Assembly: GCA_017607445.1 (NCBI GenBank)
Contig: JAEVHH010000004.1
Location: 2,852,001-2,916,000, forward strand
Reading direction: 5' to 3'
Length of the DNA: 64,000 nt
From: Histoplasma ohiense
Taxonomy: Eukaryota > Ascomycota > Eurotiomycetes > Onygenales > Ajellomycetaceae
This document shows, one piece after another, positions 48,403-58,527 of the stretch (the stretch's first letter is position 1; each line of letters starts with the position of its first letter). Both the position numbers and the translations under genes were made by a program. The notes beneath the pieces were generated by a model. The model did not search any database. It saw nothing but the letters and a program-made list of their open reading frames with translations, and was not told the DNA's origin.

Positions 48403-49005
48403 ATGTCCGATCTCAAGTTCACAAACTCAACCCAACCAGTCCCCCCCGCCGCGAACCTGAAAGCAGGATTCCTCATCGCCGCCAACCCCTCCACGGATGT
48501 CTGGGCAAAACCCCCCTCCACCCACCGCTTCAACGGGCCCATCCTCCACAAGACAGCTCCCCTCTCCAGCTTCCAGCGATCCAGCGTACACATCCATGGC
48601 GAGTGGGCGACTCTCTACGACCAGGGCGGGCTGATTCTGGTCATGAACGGCGCCGACGGGACGCAGAAGTGGGTCAAGGCTGGCATCGAGTTTGTCGACG
48701 ACAAGCCGCATGTTAGCGTCGTGGCGAAGGATCAGTGGGCGGATTGGAGTCTGTTTCCGCTGACGCCTGGGGAAGGGGCGGGCGCCAGTGCGCGGATTGA
48801 GATGGCTCGGGAGAAGGATACGTCATTGTGGATTTATTTAGTTGAGGGCGGGGAGAGAAGACGGATTCGTCAGATTACCTGGGCATTTGCGGACGAGGAG
48901 AGGGTTGCGGAGTGTTGGGCTGGGGTGTATGCGGCGAAGCCGGCGAAGGAAGGTGGTGAGCTGGTGGTTACTTTTAAGGAGTTGGATATTGAGCTATCGG
49001 CATGA
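48403..49005 (+). CDS. DUF1349 family protein
   Basis: Single exon, 200 residues, the usual length for DUF1349. The family has a concanavalin/laminin-G-like beta sandwich and includes a yeast-type member whose role is unsettled, so no reaction is assigned. Seen: the N-terminal strand segment LKAGFLIAANPSTDVWAKPP and the core block HGEWATLYDQGGLILVM. These are followed by QKWVKAGIEFVDDKPHVSVV and WSLFPL, and then WIYLVEG, QITWAFADEE and ECWAGVYAAKP, all in family order. No signal peptide, so it is probably cytosolic. The start has an A at -3 (AACATGT) and the protein begins directly with family-like sequence. Confidence 0.9.
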   Translation: MSDLKFTNSTQPVPPAANLKAGFLIAANPSTDVWAKPPSTHRFNGPILHKTAPLSSFQRSSVHIHGEWATLYDQGGLILVMNGADGTQKWVKAGIEFVDDKPHVSVVAKDQWADWSLFPLTPGEGAGASARIEMAREKDTSLWIYLVEGGERRRIRQITWAFADEERVAECWAGVYAAKPAKEGGELVVTFKELDIELSA

Positions 49006-49808
49006 GAGCGTCGGTAGGGGGCTGAATTTTGTTTTTGATGTGGATGGGCTGGTTCAGAGAAAATGGAGATTTTGTTACATGCGTCTTGGTTGATATATTG
49101 GCGATAGCTAATCTTCACATGGCGAGGAGGAAGTTGTATGTTATGATAAGTTCATAACCCTCTACATCTGGCACTGGCCCGACCTACTGCTTTTGAGCTG
49201 CACGTTACATGGCAAACTATGGTCACGACAAACGACAGATGCTCTGCTCTATTATTCAAAAGGCGGAAAATGATAGTAACTGGCAGAAGTCGCCAGGGGT
49301 ACTCTGATCAGCCAGATACTAGGCATTGGCTTTGCGCTGTATGAATTGAATTCGTGCCTGGAAGTAGAGAGATGAGAGATACTCCTGGCAACAAATAATG
49401 TCGCCATTGCTACAGAGCTGATATGCCCCTGAAGCAAGCAGGTTAGCCATATCAATTGTCGCCTGGAGCGAGTGGATGGATATCTGACGTCTCGCAGTAC
49501 AAGTAGTACTTCACTGTCCAGCCAATGACACCCGCGGCCGCCTTTCCTAACTTGGCAATGTGTTGTAGCAGAAAGTCGACCCCGCGAAAAACGCCACCGG
49601 ACCATTTTAGCAGTTTCGGATTAGTAATGCCCCTCATCTTCGTGAGTTAGCAATATCAAATAATGTTCATCTGCCAAACATTTGAAAAGGACACAAATTA
49701 TGATCCAGTTGTTGTTGAGTTCCGATCATTCATATGTCCTCCTTATATAACATTAACACACACACACACACACACAAAATTATCTTGCCTACCTCAAGCA
49801 CAGTAACC
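49006..49808. other. Intergenic region upstream of Nbp35
   Basis: 803 bp between two plus-strand genes. A (CA)n run (49757-49776) lies just ahead of the Nbp35 start. No gene supported. Confidence 0.65.
49757..49776. repeat. (CA)n microsatellite in the Nbp35 leader
   Basis: Ten CA units, 33 bp upstream of the start codon at 49809. They translate as Thr-His repeats in an upstream in-frame extension that I reject. Confidence 0.9.
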
Positions 49809-50945
49809 ATGGCTCCATGGTTGGAGGATACAGATCCGGCGCTCAACGCATTATCAAAAACAGCTCCCAAGCTCATCGCCGCCGAGCCTGGTACGTTGGT
49901 AAAATCGACTCTCGCATTTTCTATTTCAACCATATATATATATATATATATATATATATTGCATGCCCTCCTATTTAACGCTAATGCTTGTCACACAGAA
50001 CACTGCCCCGGCCCCGAGTCCGACCAAGCAGGCAAAAGCGATGCATGCAACGGTTGTCCCAACCAAGCCATCTGCGCCGCCGCTCCTAAGGGGCCTGATC
50101 CCGACACCCCAGTAATAACCGCCCGCCTTTCCTCAATCCGACATAAAATCCTCGTCTTGTCAGGAAAAGGCGGGGTGGGGAAGTCGACATTCTCCTCACT
50201 CCTCGCGCAGGCGTTCGCGTCCAACCCGGCCTCGACCGTCGGCATCATGGACACGGATATCTGCGGGCCGTCGATCCCGAAAATGATGGGGGTTGAGGCG
50301 GAGACAATCCACATCACCAACGCGGGCTGGAATCCCGTGTGGGTGTCGGACAACCTCTCCGTGATGAGCGTGCAATTCATGCTCCCAAACCGGGACGATG
50401 CGGTGATATGGCGGGGCCCGAAGAAGAATGGGCTGATCAAGCAGTTTCTGAAGGATGTTGAGTGGGGGGAGCTGGATTACCTGATCGTCGATACCCCGCC
50501 GGGCACGTCGGACGAGCATCTTTCGGTGAACTCGTTCTTGAAGGAATCAGGGGTCGACGGGGCGGTGGTGGTGACTACACCGCAGGAGATGTCGTTGTTG
50601 GATGTGAGGAAGGAGATTGACTTTTGCCGCAAGGCCGGGATTCGCATCCTAGGGCTCGTGGAGAATATGTCGGGTTTTGTCTGCCCCAAGTGTACGCATG
50701 AGTCTCAGATCTTCAGAGCTACAACCGGTGGCGGTGCAAGGCTGGCGAAGGAAATGAGTATCCCGTTCTTGGGCGCTGTGCCGCTGGACCCGAGGGTGGG
50801 GATGGCCTGCGATTTTGGGGAGAGCTTCATGGACAATTTCCCTGATAGCCCTGCGTCTGCTGCATTGAAAGAGGTGGTGAGAAACATTGGGAAATTTGTC
50901 GGGGAAGATCCTGATGAAATTCTTCCTAATGCTGGAAGAACTTAG
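49809..50945 (+). CDS. NBP35: Nbp35, cytosolic Fe-S cluster scaffold ATPase (2 exons)
   Basis: Exons 49809-49890 and 49999-50945 give 342 residues. Nbp35 and Cfd1 form the scaffold that assembles Fe-S clusters for cytosolic and nuclear proteins. The N-terminal cluster site C30-x13-C44-x2-C47-x5-C53, which separates Nbp35 from Cfd1, is complete. The deviant P-loop GKGGVGKS is at 83-90. The Mrp/NBP35 block IVDTPPGTSDEH follows, and the bridging C256-P-K-C259 is present. The 108-bp intron (GTACGT...ACAG, phase 1) joins AEP to EHCPGPE exactly at the cluster motif. The intron length is a multiple of three and has no in-frame stop, so an unspliced transcript would stay open and gain 36 residues including an Ile-Tyr repeat. 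An upstream in-frame ATG at 49734 is rejected because the extension is Thr-His repeat. Confidence 0.95.
   Translation: MAPWLEDTDPALNALSKTAPKLIAAEPGTLVKSTLAFSISTIYIYIYIYILHALLFNANACHTEHCPGPESDQAGKSDACNGCPNQAICAAAPKGPDPDTPVITARLSSIRHKILVLSGKGGVGKSTFSSLLAQAFASNPASTVGIMDTDICGPSIPKMMGVEAETIHITNAGWNPVWVSDNLSVMSVQFMLPNRDDAVIWRGPKKNGLIKQFLKDVEWGELDYLIVDTPPGTSDEHLSVNSFLKESGVDGAVVVTTPQEMSLLDVRKEIDFCRKAGIRILGLVENMSGFVCPKCTHESQIFRATTGGGARLAKEMSIPFLGAVPLDPRVGMACDFGESFMDNFPDSPASAALKEVVRNIGKFVGEDPDEILPNAGRT
49932..49960. repeat. (AT)n microsatellite inside the Nbp35 intron
   Basis: About 14 AT units within the only Nbp35 intron. It is read as Ile-Tyr if the intron is retained. Confidence 0.92.
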
Positions 50946-53310
50946 AACGATGATTTCACATCGTTCCCCGTATGATTTTTTGGCTTTCTCAGAATAAAGC
51001 TTAATGAATTGCTATTCGAGGGCGTTAATATGGGCATATGAAGGAGGAATCGACATATCGATCTTAGGTGCATTTACAACAGGAGCATGGCGTTGGGAAT
51101 TTTTTTAATAGACAGTTGTGCGCATTCACTTGGAGGATGGTATTACTTTTCTCCCCTCACTCTTCCCTGTATATTAAGGAATGATGATGACATTGGATCA
51201 CCGCTAAAACAGGAATAAATGCCAGTTATACGATGCTCTGGTAGAGATATTATACACCCATGTTTCGTTCAATATTCGTTCAATATCAACCCCGTCCGCC
51301 AGGCTATCTGGTCGACTATATCACCATGTATACTTCCATTTCTTACATGCAACGTGCAACGTACAACTTGTATGTACTGTACATGTACGATGTACCATTT
51401 TAGCGGAAAGGGATACATCATCCACCTCATTAGTAACTTGTTTCGGATCATTCCAAAAACGGGCAAAATGCCTGCAAAATCCGCTTCACCAGGCATGTCC
51501 AGAACTCGTCTGAAATTGCCGCTTGTGGGGCGTATGAACTCTCTTACGGGTATGTAACTCGTTCTGTACCATGATTCTGAGATTGAGAGGATATGACGAG
51601 GGCGGCAGGGAAAATATGCGGGAATATTCATGTCAACGGCTTCAAGAATCGTTTTATATTGAAAAGAGAAGATGTTCTAGATGTGCTTAATAAGAGAACA
51701 GACGCAACTTTAACAGGATTTTGGGAATCGGTATTAGGATTGTCACATGTAAGCATTTGAAGGTGGGCAAGGGCGCTTCAAGATCTGTGGCAAGCAGTTG
51801 TGGCTTGTGTTGCATGAAGCAGGCCCGTAGATGTCTAAACCTGAAGCCAGTGAATGCTGGAAAAGAGATTCCTTTGTTGGCGATTCAACCTCTGCAAAAG
51901 ATGGACAACAGATTCCAACGGACGAATGGATGGATGCGAGTGCTCTGAAAGAAGGTTAGCAATGACATTGTTTGAAAGCAGAACGATGAAACACCGGAGT
52001 GGGTAGGGCGTCTTAGCAAGGATGCGTTTCTTTGACTTGACGTTTGCTGATTTGCCCACAGGGTGATTGCAGTTCCATCCATGGGGAATGTTTCAATCAC
52101 CAGCGGTTTCGAGCCGGTTGCACCCAACCGGTGTGCTTGGAGTCTTGCGATGCTTATTGGCAGCAACTCCCCGGCCGCTAATCAAGTTGCTCGGCGTTGG
52201 TCAGCCACGATCAACACTCTTGATAAGTGCTAGTACGAGTACTATCTTGATTCTTGCCCCTCTCTCCATCCAACAACGCAAACTTCTCATTGACCCTCGA
52301 GTGCGAGGCAAACATGTGCCTGACCGTGCCTGGCCAAGCCTGGCCCCGTTTGCTGTGGCCCGCCTGAAATCTCAACTCTCTGAACGCGGAGCTTCCTTCA
52401 CAGCTGAATGGCTGGAATATCACATAAACTGGCTCCTGGTGGGATTTCAGCGCGGCATAATGATGCGCAAGCGACAGGGACCTGGCCAATGGAGCGCGGC
52501 GTCAACACTCTTCAAACCAAACATCCCCCTGAGGCCCTGATTGCATGAGCATCGTGTCAGACCAGTGTGGCACCGACAACTTGGCAAGGCCATTTTGCCT
52601 GTTAGATATGGGATGAGAAGCCCTTGATGGCGCGGAGCTGGGATCTTTTTGTTACCGTGAATCGTAATGCCGGTGTTGGCGCCCAGGGTGTGGCGGCTCG
52701 GGAAGATCCCTATAGATATGATATGGATATAGGGTTAATCTCCGTCCAATTCCTGTTGATGGGATAATGTAGCTTTTGCATATTAACCCTTTGGGAGAGG
52801 CTTGGAGGTTATATCAGGACCATTATTTTCTTTCTTTAGCCTTTTGGGCCAAGCGCCCTTGTCCTATATTGCTTTCTCTGTGACTTCATCTTTCTTACTT
52901 TCTTTCTCATTGTACGCAGTTTCTTCTTTTCTGGCGCATTCCGCTCTCGATCCCTCGCGCTATATGCTTTCACACATCCAACGCCTCAAATCTCCCGCTC
53001 TCTCATTATTTTCTGATTAACACGGTCTCTCTGTATGACTCGTATGGGGTCATAGTTTTCACATTCTTTACTGCCACTGTTTGCCCTTCTTTCTGTGCTG
53101 AGTGCGTTATACACAACCGTTCTTAAAAACGGTTTGTGTTTTTTCTACATCCCGCTGTAGCGTGTGTTTGCGTGAGGGTGCGCATCTATCTATCTATCTT
53201 TCTCTTGCGTCTGGACGCGACTTACATTCTTTCATTTCCCATTGGGCTGGGCCATTCTTCTTCATCTATCTTCCGTGTCTATATCTTATTTTACATAAAC
53301 AGCGGACAAC
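50946..53310. other. Intergenic region between Nbp35 and the aspartic protease
   Basis: 2.4 kb between two plus-strand genes. A frame at 52067-52540 (157 codons) has no motif that I recognise and no sign of exons. A self-complementary GTACATGTAC lies near 51380. The 52.8-53.3 kb part is pyrimidine-rich and probably the protease promoter and leader. Confidence 0.55.
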
Positions 53311-54843
53311 ATGCAGTGGATACAGGCACTGCTGTACCTATATCTCCTCTCCTCCCCTGCCGTGCTAGGGGTTCCCACGCAACAGTCACAACTGAAGAAA
53401 CGAACATTCAAAGTCCATCGGATACGTCAGGTAGATTATGTGCCTAACGGTCTAGCGGCGGTCAGAAAGGCATATGCCAAGTTTGGTATCATTGCTACAG
53501 ATATCAACTTCGGATCTTTAGATCTCAACATTTACCCAACTACAGAAGATCGCCAGGCTGTAAACAAGGCAGACGAACCAGATGAAAATGGCGCTGTCAC
53601 CAATGTCCCGGCGAGAAATGACGTTTTGTATCTGGCCCCCGTAACAATTGGTGGCCAGGAATTTGTGATGAACTTTGATACCGGTTCGTCAGACACGTAC
53701 GTTCATACCATGATCCCCAGAGTATGGAACTGTGGTGCTACACGCAGTCTACGGAGCTGCATTTATACATGGCCATGAACTAACAAATATACATACTCCT
53801 CCTTCTATCTCTTTACAGATGGGTATTCAATACTAAACTTGACCCACGCGTATCTGCTGGCCACTCAGTTTTCGATCCGGCAAAATCCAGGACATTCCAG
53901 CTACTCGAAGGCTCTACCTTCAACGTCACGTATGGAGACTCCTCCTTCGCACGGGGTGGAGTTGGAAAAGACACAATCGACATCGGTGGTGCAACAGTTC
54001 GAAATCAAGCCTTCGGCCTTCCAAACCAGATCTCAGAATCATTTCTCACCGACGAAGCTTCCGACGGCCTCGTTGGCCTTGGGTTTACAAAGATTAATAC
54101 AATGAAACCGGAAAAACAAACCACATTCCTCGAAAATATCGCGCCTGATCTTCAAGAACCCGTCTTCACTGCCCAACTTAAAGCGCAGGCTCCTGGTACC
54201 TATGAATTTGGCGCGGTTGACAAAAGAAAGTTCACTGGTGACATCGTTGATGTCCCTGTAGACAACTCCCGGGGTTTTTGGGAAATCAAATCGAGTTTGT
54301 TTAGGGTTGGCGATGATGGCAACATCCTCACCGTCGAAAATGGCGTGACCACCGCGATCGCCGATACGGGCACGACGCTGATGCTAGTGAATAAGGAGAT
54401 CGTGGACGCGTATTACGCGAAGGTTGAAGGGGCGGAGATGTCCCCGAATGCCGGTGGCTTTATATTCCCCTGCAGCTCGACACTGCCGGACTTGTGGGTG
54501 TCTCTGGGTGATACACATCTGGCAAGGGTATCAGGTAGTTTATTGAATTTCGCTGTAGTGGGGACGGACACATCCACCAACACGAATCGTAAGTGTTTGC
54601 ACTATTTTCCTTATCATATATTTTGATTTTAGCTTTTGGTTTTGCCCCAGAACTAAACCCGTTTTTTTCCCACCCAATCCATGCTAACGGCTATCTCTTT
54701 CGTCGTTATAACCAGTCTGCTTCGGTGGTGTCCAATCCAACCAAGGCTCTAAACTTCAAATCTGGGGGGATATATTCTTCAAAGCACTCTTCGTTGTATT
54801 CGATCTGCGAGGCCCGAAACTCCGAATAGCAGCACACGCTTAA
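53311..54843 (+). CDS. Secreted pepsin-like aspartic protease (A1 family, 3 exons)
   Basis: Exons 53311-53696, 53819-54588 and 54716-54843 give 427 residues. Introns are 122 and 127 bp (GTACGT...ACAG, GTAAGT...CCAG). It begins with a signal peptide of about 20 residues (MQWIQALLYLYLLSSPAVLG). A basic propeptide of the aspergillopepsin type (RTFKVHRIRQV) follows, then the mature bilobal enzyme. The catalytic Asp residues are D123 in FDTGSSDTW and D311 in ADTGTTLML. D-T-W after the first motif differs from the usual D-L-W. The flap Tyr is in NVTYGDSSFARG. The C terminus WGDIFFKALFVVFD is canonical and needs the third exon. It should be secreted and digest protein at acidic pH. One Cys pair (in FPCSS and LCFGG) fits the conserved C-terminal disulfide. 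No GPI signal is seen. Confidence 0.93.
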
Positions 54844-56237
54844 GAAGGAACCGAAAAAAACGATGGGGCCAAGAAGAAGACTTAATAATGAAATCGAACC
54901 ATTTATTATCTCTTATCGAAAGATTTCTAGAAGACGTGATCACATACATATGACATAAAGCGTGCATTCCATTTGCTACTTTCATAATCTCCCTCAACCC
55001 CCCTACCTTCTTCGTTCCGACAATGAACCAAGACAATCGGCGAAACGCCCTGCATGCCAGTTCCGCGAATGACATCTCTTAGTCCTCTCCGTTTCCGGCT
55101 AATTCCACCATATTAACGAGGGACGGGGAAAGTAGACGAAGAGGGAAACAAGGAAGCAAGAAACCAGAACTGCGTCATCAACACGATCGATCACCCTAGA
55201 AAGACTGTTTCAGCTTTATCGCCCTTCAAGACCTACCACTGAGTTCCACACACACGTATTTTGTGCGGCGCAGTGTTTTTTTTTTCCTTTCCCCCTGTTT
55301 TTATATGTATCTGTATTTAAGGCATAGATATATTCTTGCTGGGAGTGTCTGCTCCTTTTTTTTCCTGTACATACGATTGCTACACCGATATCTGTTCTCT
55401 TGGTGCGGATTTCTTCGTGTAACCCCTACTATGATAAAGCAGGGCTGGCGAGTTCTTTTGTTGTAAATAAATATGTTTCGAGTATGGAAAAATTTGGTTT
55501 GATTTTATTATCTACCAAGGGCAAGCTCTCTGGGCCCTTGGACAACCTGAAACAGCATAACCATTTCAACGTTTCGACTTCTTACTTTGATTTCCATCCA
55601 ACCCAACATATCAACAACAGGGCTATAGAGAGTAGAATTTTATATACTATAGACGGAAGTAGTCTGTTCATTCTCGAAGCAGGATATCTCAACAGTGTAC
55701 AGTACATCCTTGATGAAGGCTTGAAAAGTACTATATACTAGAGAGATAAGGAAGAATAGGTAACTCTGATAGATATTGTCTTAGTTATTTAAAATCAATA
55801 TATCATTTCACACTTCAGTGTCAAGAGTGATATAAATTAGTATCAGAATATATATATTGAGGCTCTTTTTAACGATGTGACGGTTAGCCAGGGGCAGAAA
55901 TGGTGGCTTTTACCACTGCTTTTTGGCCTCCTAGCTAACTGACTGTCCAACCCTGAGGGTAATGCTTAATTAAGGGTCGAAAGTACCGGAGGATCAGTGG
56001 GCCGTGAAATTGCTCACCTTGTTCTTGAGGTTGTGCTTATCAGGGTCCGCGGAGCAAGGGAGCTGAAACCATTAGCTAGTGAAAGCAAACATGGTGATGC
56101 TGGTTCAACCTTCAACCCAGATCCCTAATGATAGCACTTGACGGAGGTGGGCAGAGGGGATCCATTTGCCGATGGTACAGTGCGATCATGTTCAGGAAGC
56201 AGGAAGCTCATAATAGCGTTAAGACGCTATGCTTTGA
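54844..56237. other. Intergenic region after the aspartic protease
   Basis: 1.4 kb. A frame at 55400-55741 shows no motif. The part around 55740-55870 is AT-rich. I see no gene, and no body of a mobile element that would explain the A tract further on. Confidence 0.6.
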
Positions 56238-56342
56238 CTACATGATGGTAGATAAAACGAAGTAAAGCCAATGGAGATAGCATGTTTCATCATCCACGGG
56301 ATCAGAACACATTGTCATAAATTTCGTACGCCATTCTTCGGG

Positions 56343-56381
<39 letters not shown>

Positions 56382-57041
56382 CCGGTCTGTTCCCAGCAGT
56401 CAAATAACTGCCATTACTTTGGGCTTCGGGCCTCACGATAACAGGATATTTGGCGGGGAAAAAAAATTCATCATGCGCGAATGCAATTGGGGTGTTTCAA
56501 TGTTGATATCCCTTGACCAGATCTGGACCTTGGAATGGCCCCGAGAGTTTGGGGCAGGTTTGAGAAGGTAGTCTGTCAACGGCTTCCTGCCGTGGATACC
56601 TATGTGTTGCGAGAATCCAAGGTAGGAGGAATTGCTTGCCCGTTGCGCTCGAGGAGGGTTGTCTGCAAGTTCAGAGCAAACAGCTTGTTTCTCATCTTCG
56701 TTCATATATCACCTTCCATCCTTCACCCAACCAAAAACTTCGGGGACTGGCGCCTGGCTGTGGAGAGCGTTGCGCACCGTTATTTGAGTCTGAGCTTCAA
56801 TAGTTGTAACATGGTTCCCATACCTGACGAATAGCCCAAGGGACGGGGTTTTTACCGGTGGCGGGTGCCCACCCCTCAAGGGTTTTGCGTTGATGGCTCT
56901 AATCTCAGCTGGTGTAGGAAGAGACAAGGCTCGTCTCTCTTTAGAAAAACTAGATTCCGGAAATATATATTTGATCTTCTCGACACTGGTTTCGGCATCG
57001 CTGGAGCTGGACCTCAGTGTTGAATTCTCCAAAGGCGGCAT
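56238..57041 (-). pseudogene. Decayed APH-family phosphotransferase
   Basis: Clear family signals run in order across several frames. The intact start has LPTPAEIRAINAK, then PSLGLFVRYG, then APVPEVFGWVKDG. A TGA and a missing stretch follow where the hinge region should be, then NEDEKQAVCSEL. Later come GRKPLTDYLL and FQGPDLVKGYQ, in different frames. The catalytic loop is split between AFAHDEFF and PPNILLS. A W-E-Q-T-G remnant of the metal-binding block lies directly before a 35-bp homopolymer. The C terminus EEWRTKFM, PVDDETCYLHWLYFVLS ends at a TAG. At least three frameshifts and several in-frame stops are present, and the segment expected around the homopolymer is missing. It is of a different APH subgroup from the intact gene at 42.1-43.5 kb. 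Confidence 0.85.
56343..56377. repeat. A35 homopolymer inside the APH pseudogene
   Basis: 35 uninterrupted A on the plus strand (T on the pseudogene strand), the longest homopolymer in the window. It replaces about 20-25 residues of expected APH sequence between the Trp-Glu-Gln block and the C-terminal EEW block. Confidence 0.9.
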
Positions 57042-58527
57042 TGGGCTCTGATGCTGCGTAGCTTGCGATGTCAGTGTGCGGTGGCTTGTTAGAACTTAAC
57101 CACTGGGCTCAAGGGAGAAATTCCCCGATGAGCCGGGTTTTAGCTTCACTATTTTCATGGCTTGAAATCAAACAGGGAACTACAGAGTACCTACCCTACG
57201 GAGGACTGTGTGTCTCACGCATTGTCGCCCAGTTAGAAGCCCTTATGACAGTACGGAGTAGTGCTTATCAGGATTGTGAAGGAGCTAAAATATCTTATTG
57301 CCAGAGCATCTTCATACAGCCATCGAACCCCATCTGCTTTGAAATAGGTTTTAGGATGCTAAATCTTGGTCCTTGTGGTTTCTAACCCTGCACGCCCCCC
57401 AATTCCAAAGACCCCGATTACACATACCTGACGTAGATAGCTAACCAAGGCCGACGAAATAGCTGACTATCGGGCTTTATCATATCATCAGTCCCTGCAG
57501 AAACCAACCGGGTTGAGGCTCCAGGTGATAGTATCATCCCATGTAGCCCTCAGCAATCAACTTCCCAAACGGATTTTCAGCTATCAAGAGAATCATGGTA
57601 CGGAGTATTATTGAACAAGTAAGAGGTAGATCCTTTAATGATGAGTATTGAGCTGATCTGAAATTGGCTCAGCATTCAGAATATCTGTGATGATATCAAG
57701 CGTCCTAATCTCTCGTCCCGGAGATACTGCCACCGCACCAATTTGCCGTCGCTGCAATTGGTATGGCATTCTTCAGGATGTGATATTAGATAGCCGTTCG
57801 GTGACTTCTGCCGGCGTAGGATCGATTACACAGGCGAGGGCGGGATAAGACAGCACCATCCCTGGAAGGGAGGAGAAGAAAGTGAAAGTGAGAGTGCGTG
57901 TTCGTTGCGAGGGTGCGAGACTGGGATTTAGAGATCTGCGCAGATCGGCGTCGTCTTACTTCGACCTATTTACAACAAACACTACGCTGTGAGTTCCCAA
58001 CTTCGTGCCTTTGGATTCCAACACACAAATATAAATGCCAGAAATCAAATATTATATAGAGTAGATGTGGCTGACTACGAGCTAACTACTTAGTAGCATA
58101 TGCAACATGATTGAATAATGGATAATGGATGCAATGATATTATGATCTCAATGAGTCAATGATAACTTTACTACTTAATACCTCTACTATTATTAACTAA
58201 TGGAAACAAGCTTTGTGGTTATCGGAACTTCATTTCATACGAGTTGGCTACTCGTACGGAGCAGGCAGGGATCTTGATATTAATACCATCAAACTTCATA
58301 CAGGCCATGGAGCGGCGATTCAGCCCTGGGCAGGCAGGGAGGCAGGGAGTGTTCAAGATTGATGACCCCCCACCGCATTTTCAGCTCCCAGTTGGGACCA
58401 GGTCGAACAGCGAACGATTGGGGCCTGGCATGCTACTTGACCTGCTCCGAGTCTCCATCACAGAACATTGACGAGAAGACTCAACTCTTCCTCGAATGCA
58501 TACCATATATCCCCATGAGCCTCCACG
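57042..58527. other. Region upstream of the P450 gene
   Basis: 1.5 kb between the pseudogene start and the P450 start, which point away from each other. It contains two TACGGAGTA words (57252, 57599). No gene supported. Confidence 0.6.

Noticed and set aside
49734..49808. Upstream in-frame start for Nbp35
   Set aside because: The extension is mostly Thr-His from a (CA)n repeat. The ATG at 49809 gives a normal Nbp35 N terminus.
52067..52540. 157-codon plus-strand frame
   Set aside because: Longest frame in its intergenic region, but no domain, no membrane pattern and no conserved-looking block. Kept as unsupported.
56343..56377. A35 tract as the poly(A) tail of a LINE-like element
   Set aside because: Both sides of the tract belong to the same APH pseudogene in the right order, so there is no room for an element body.
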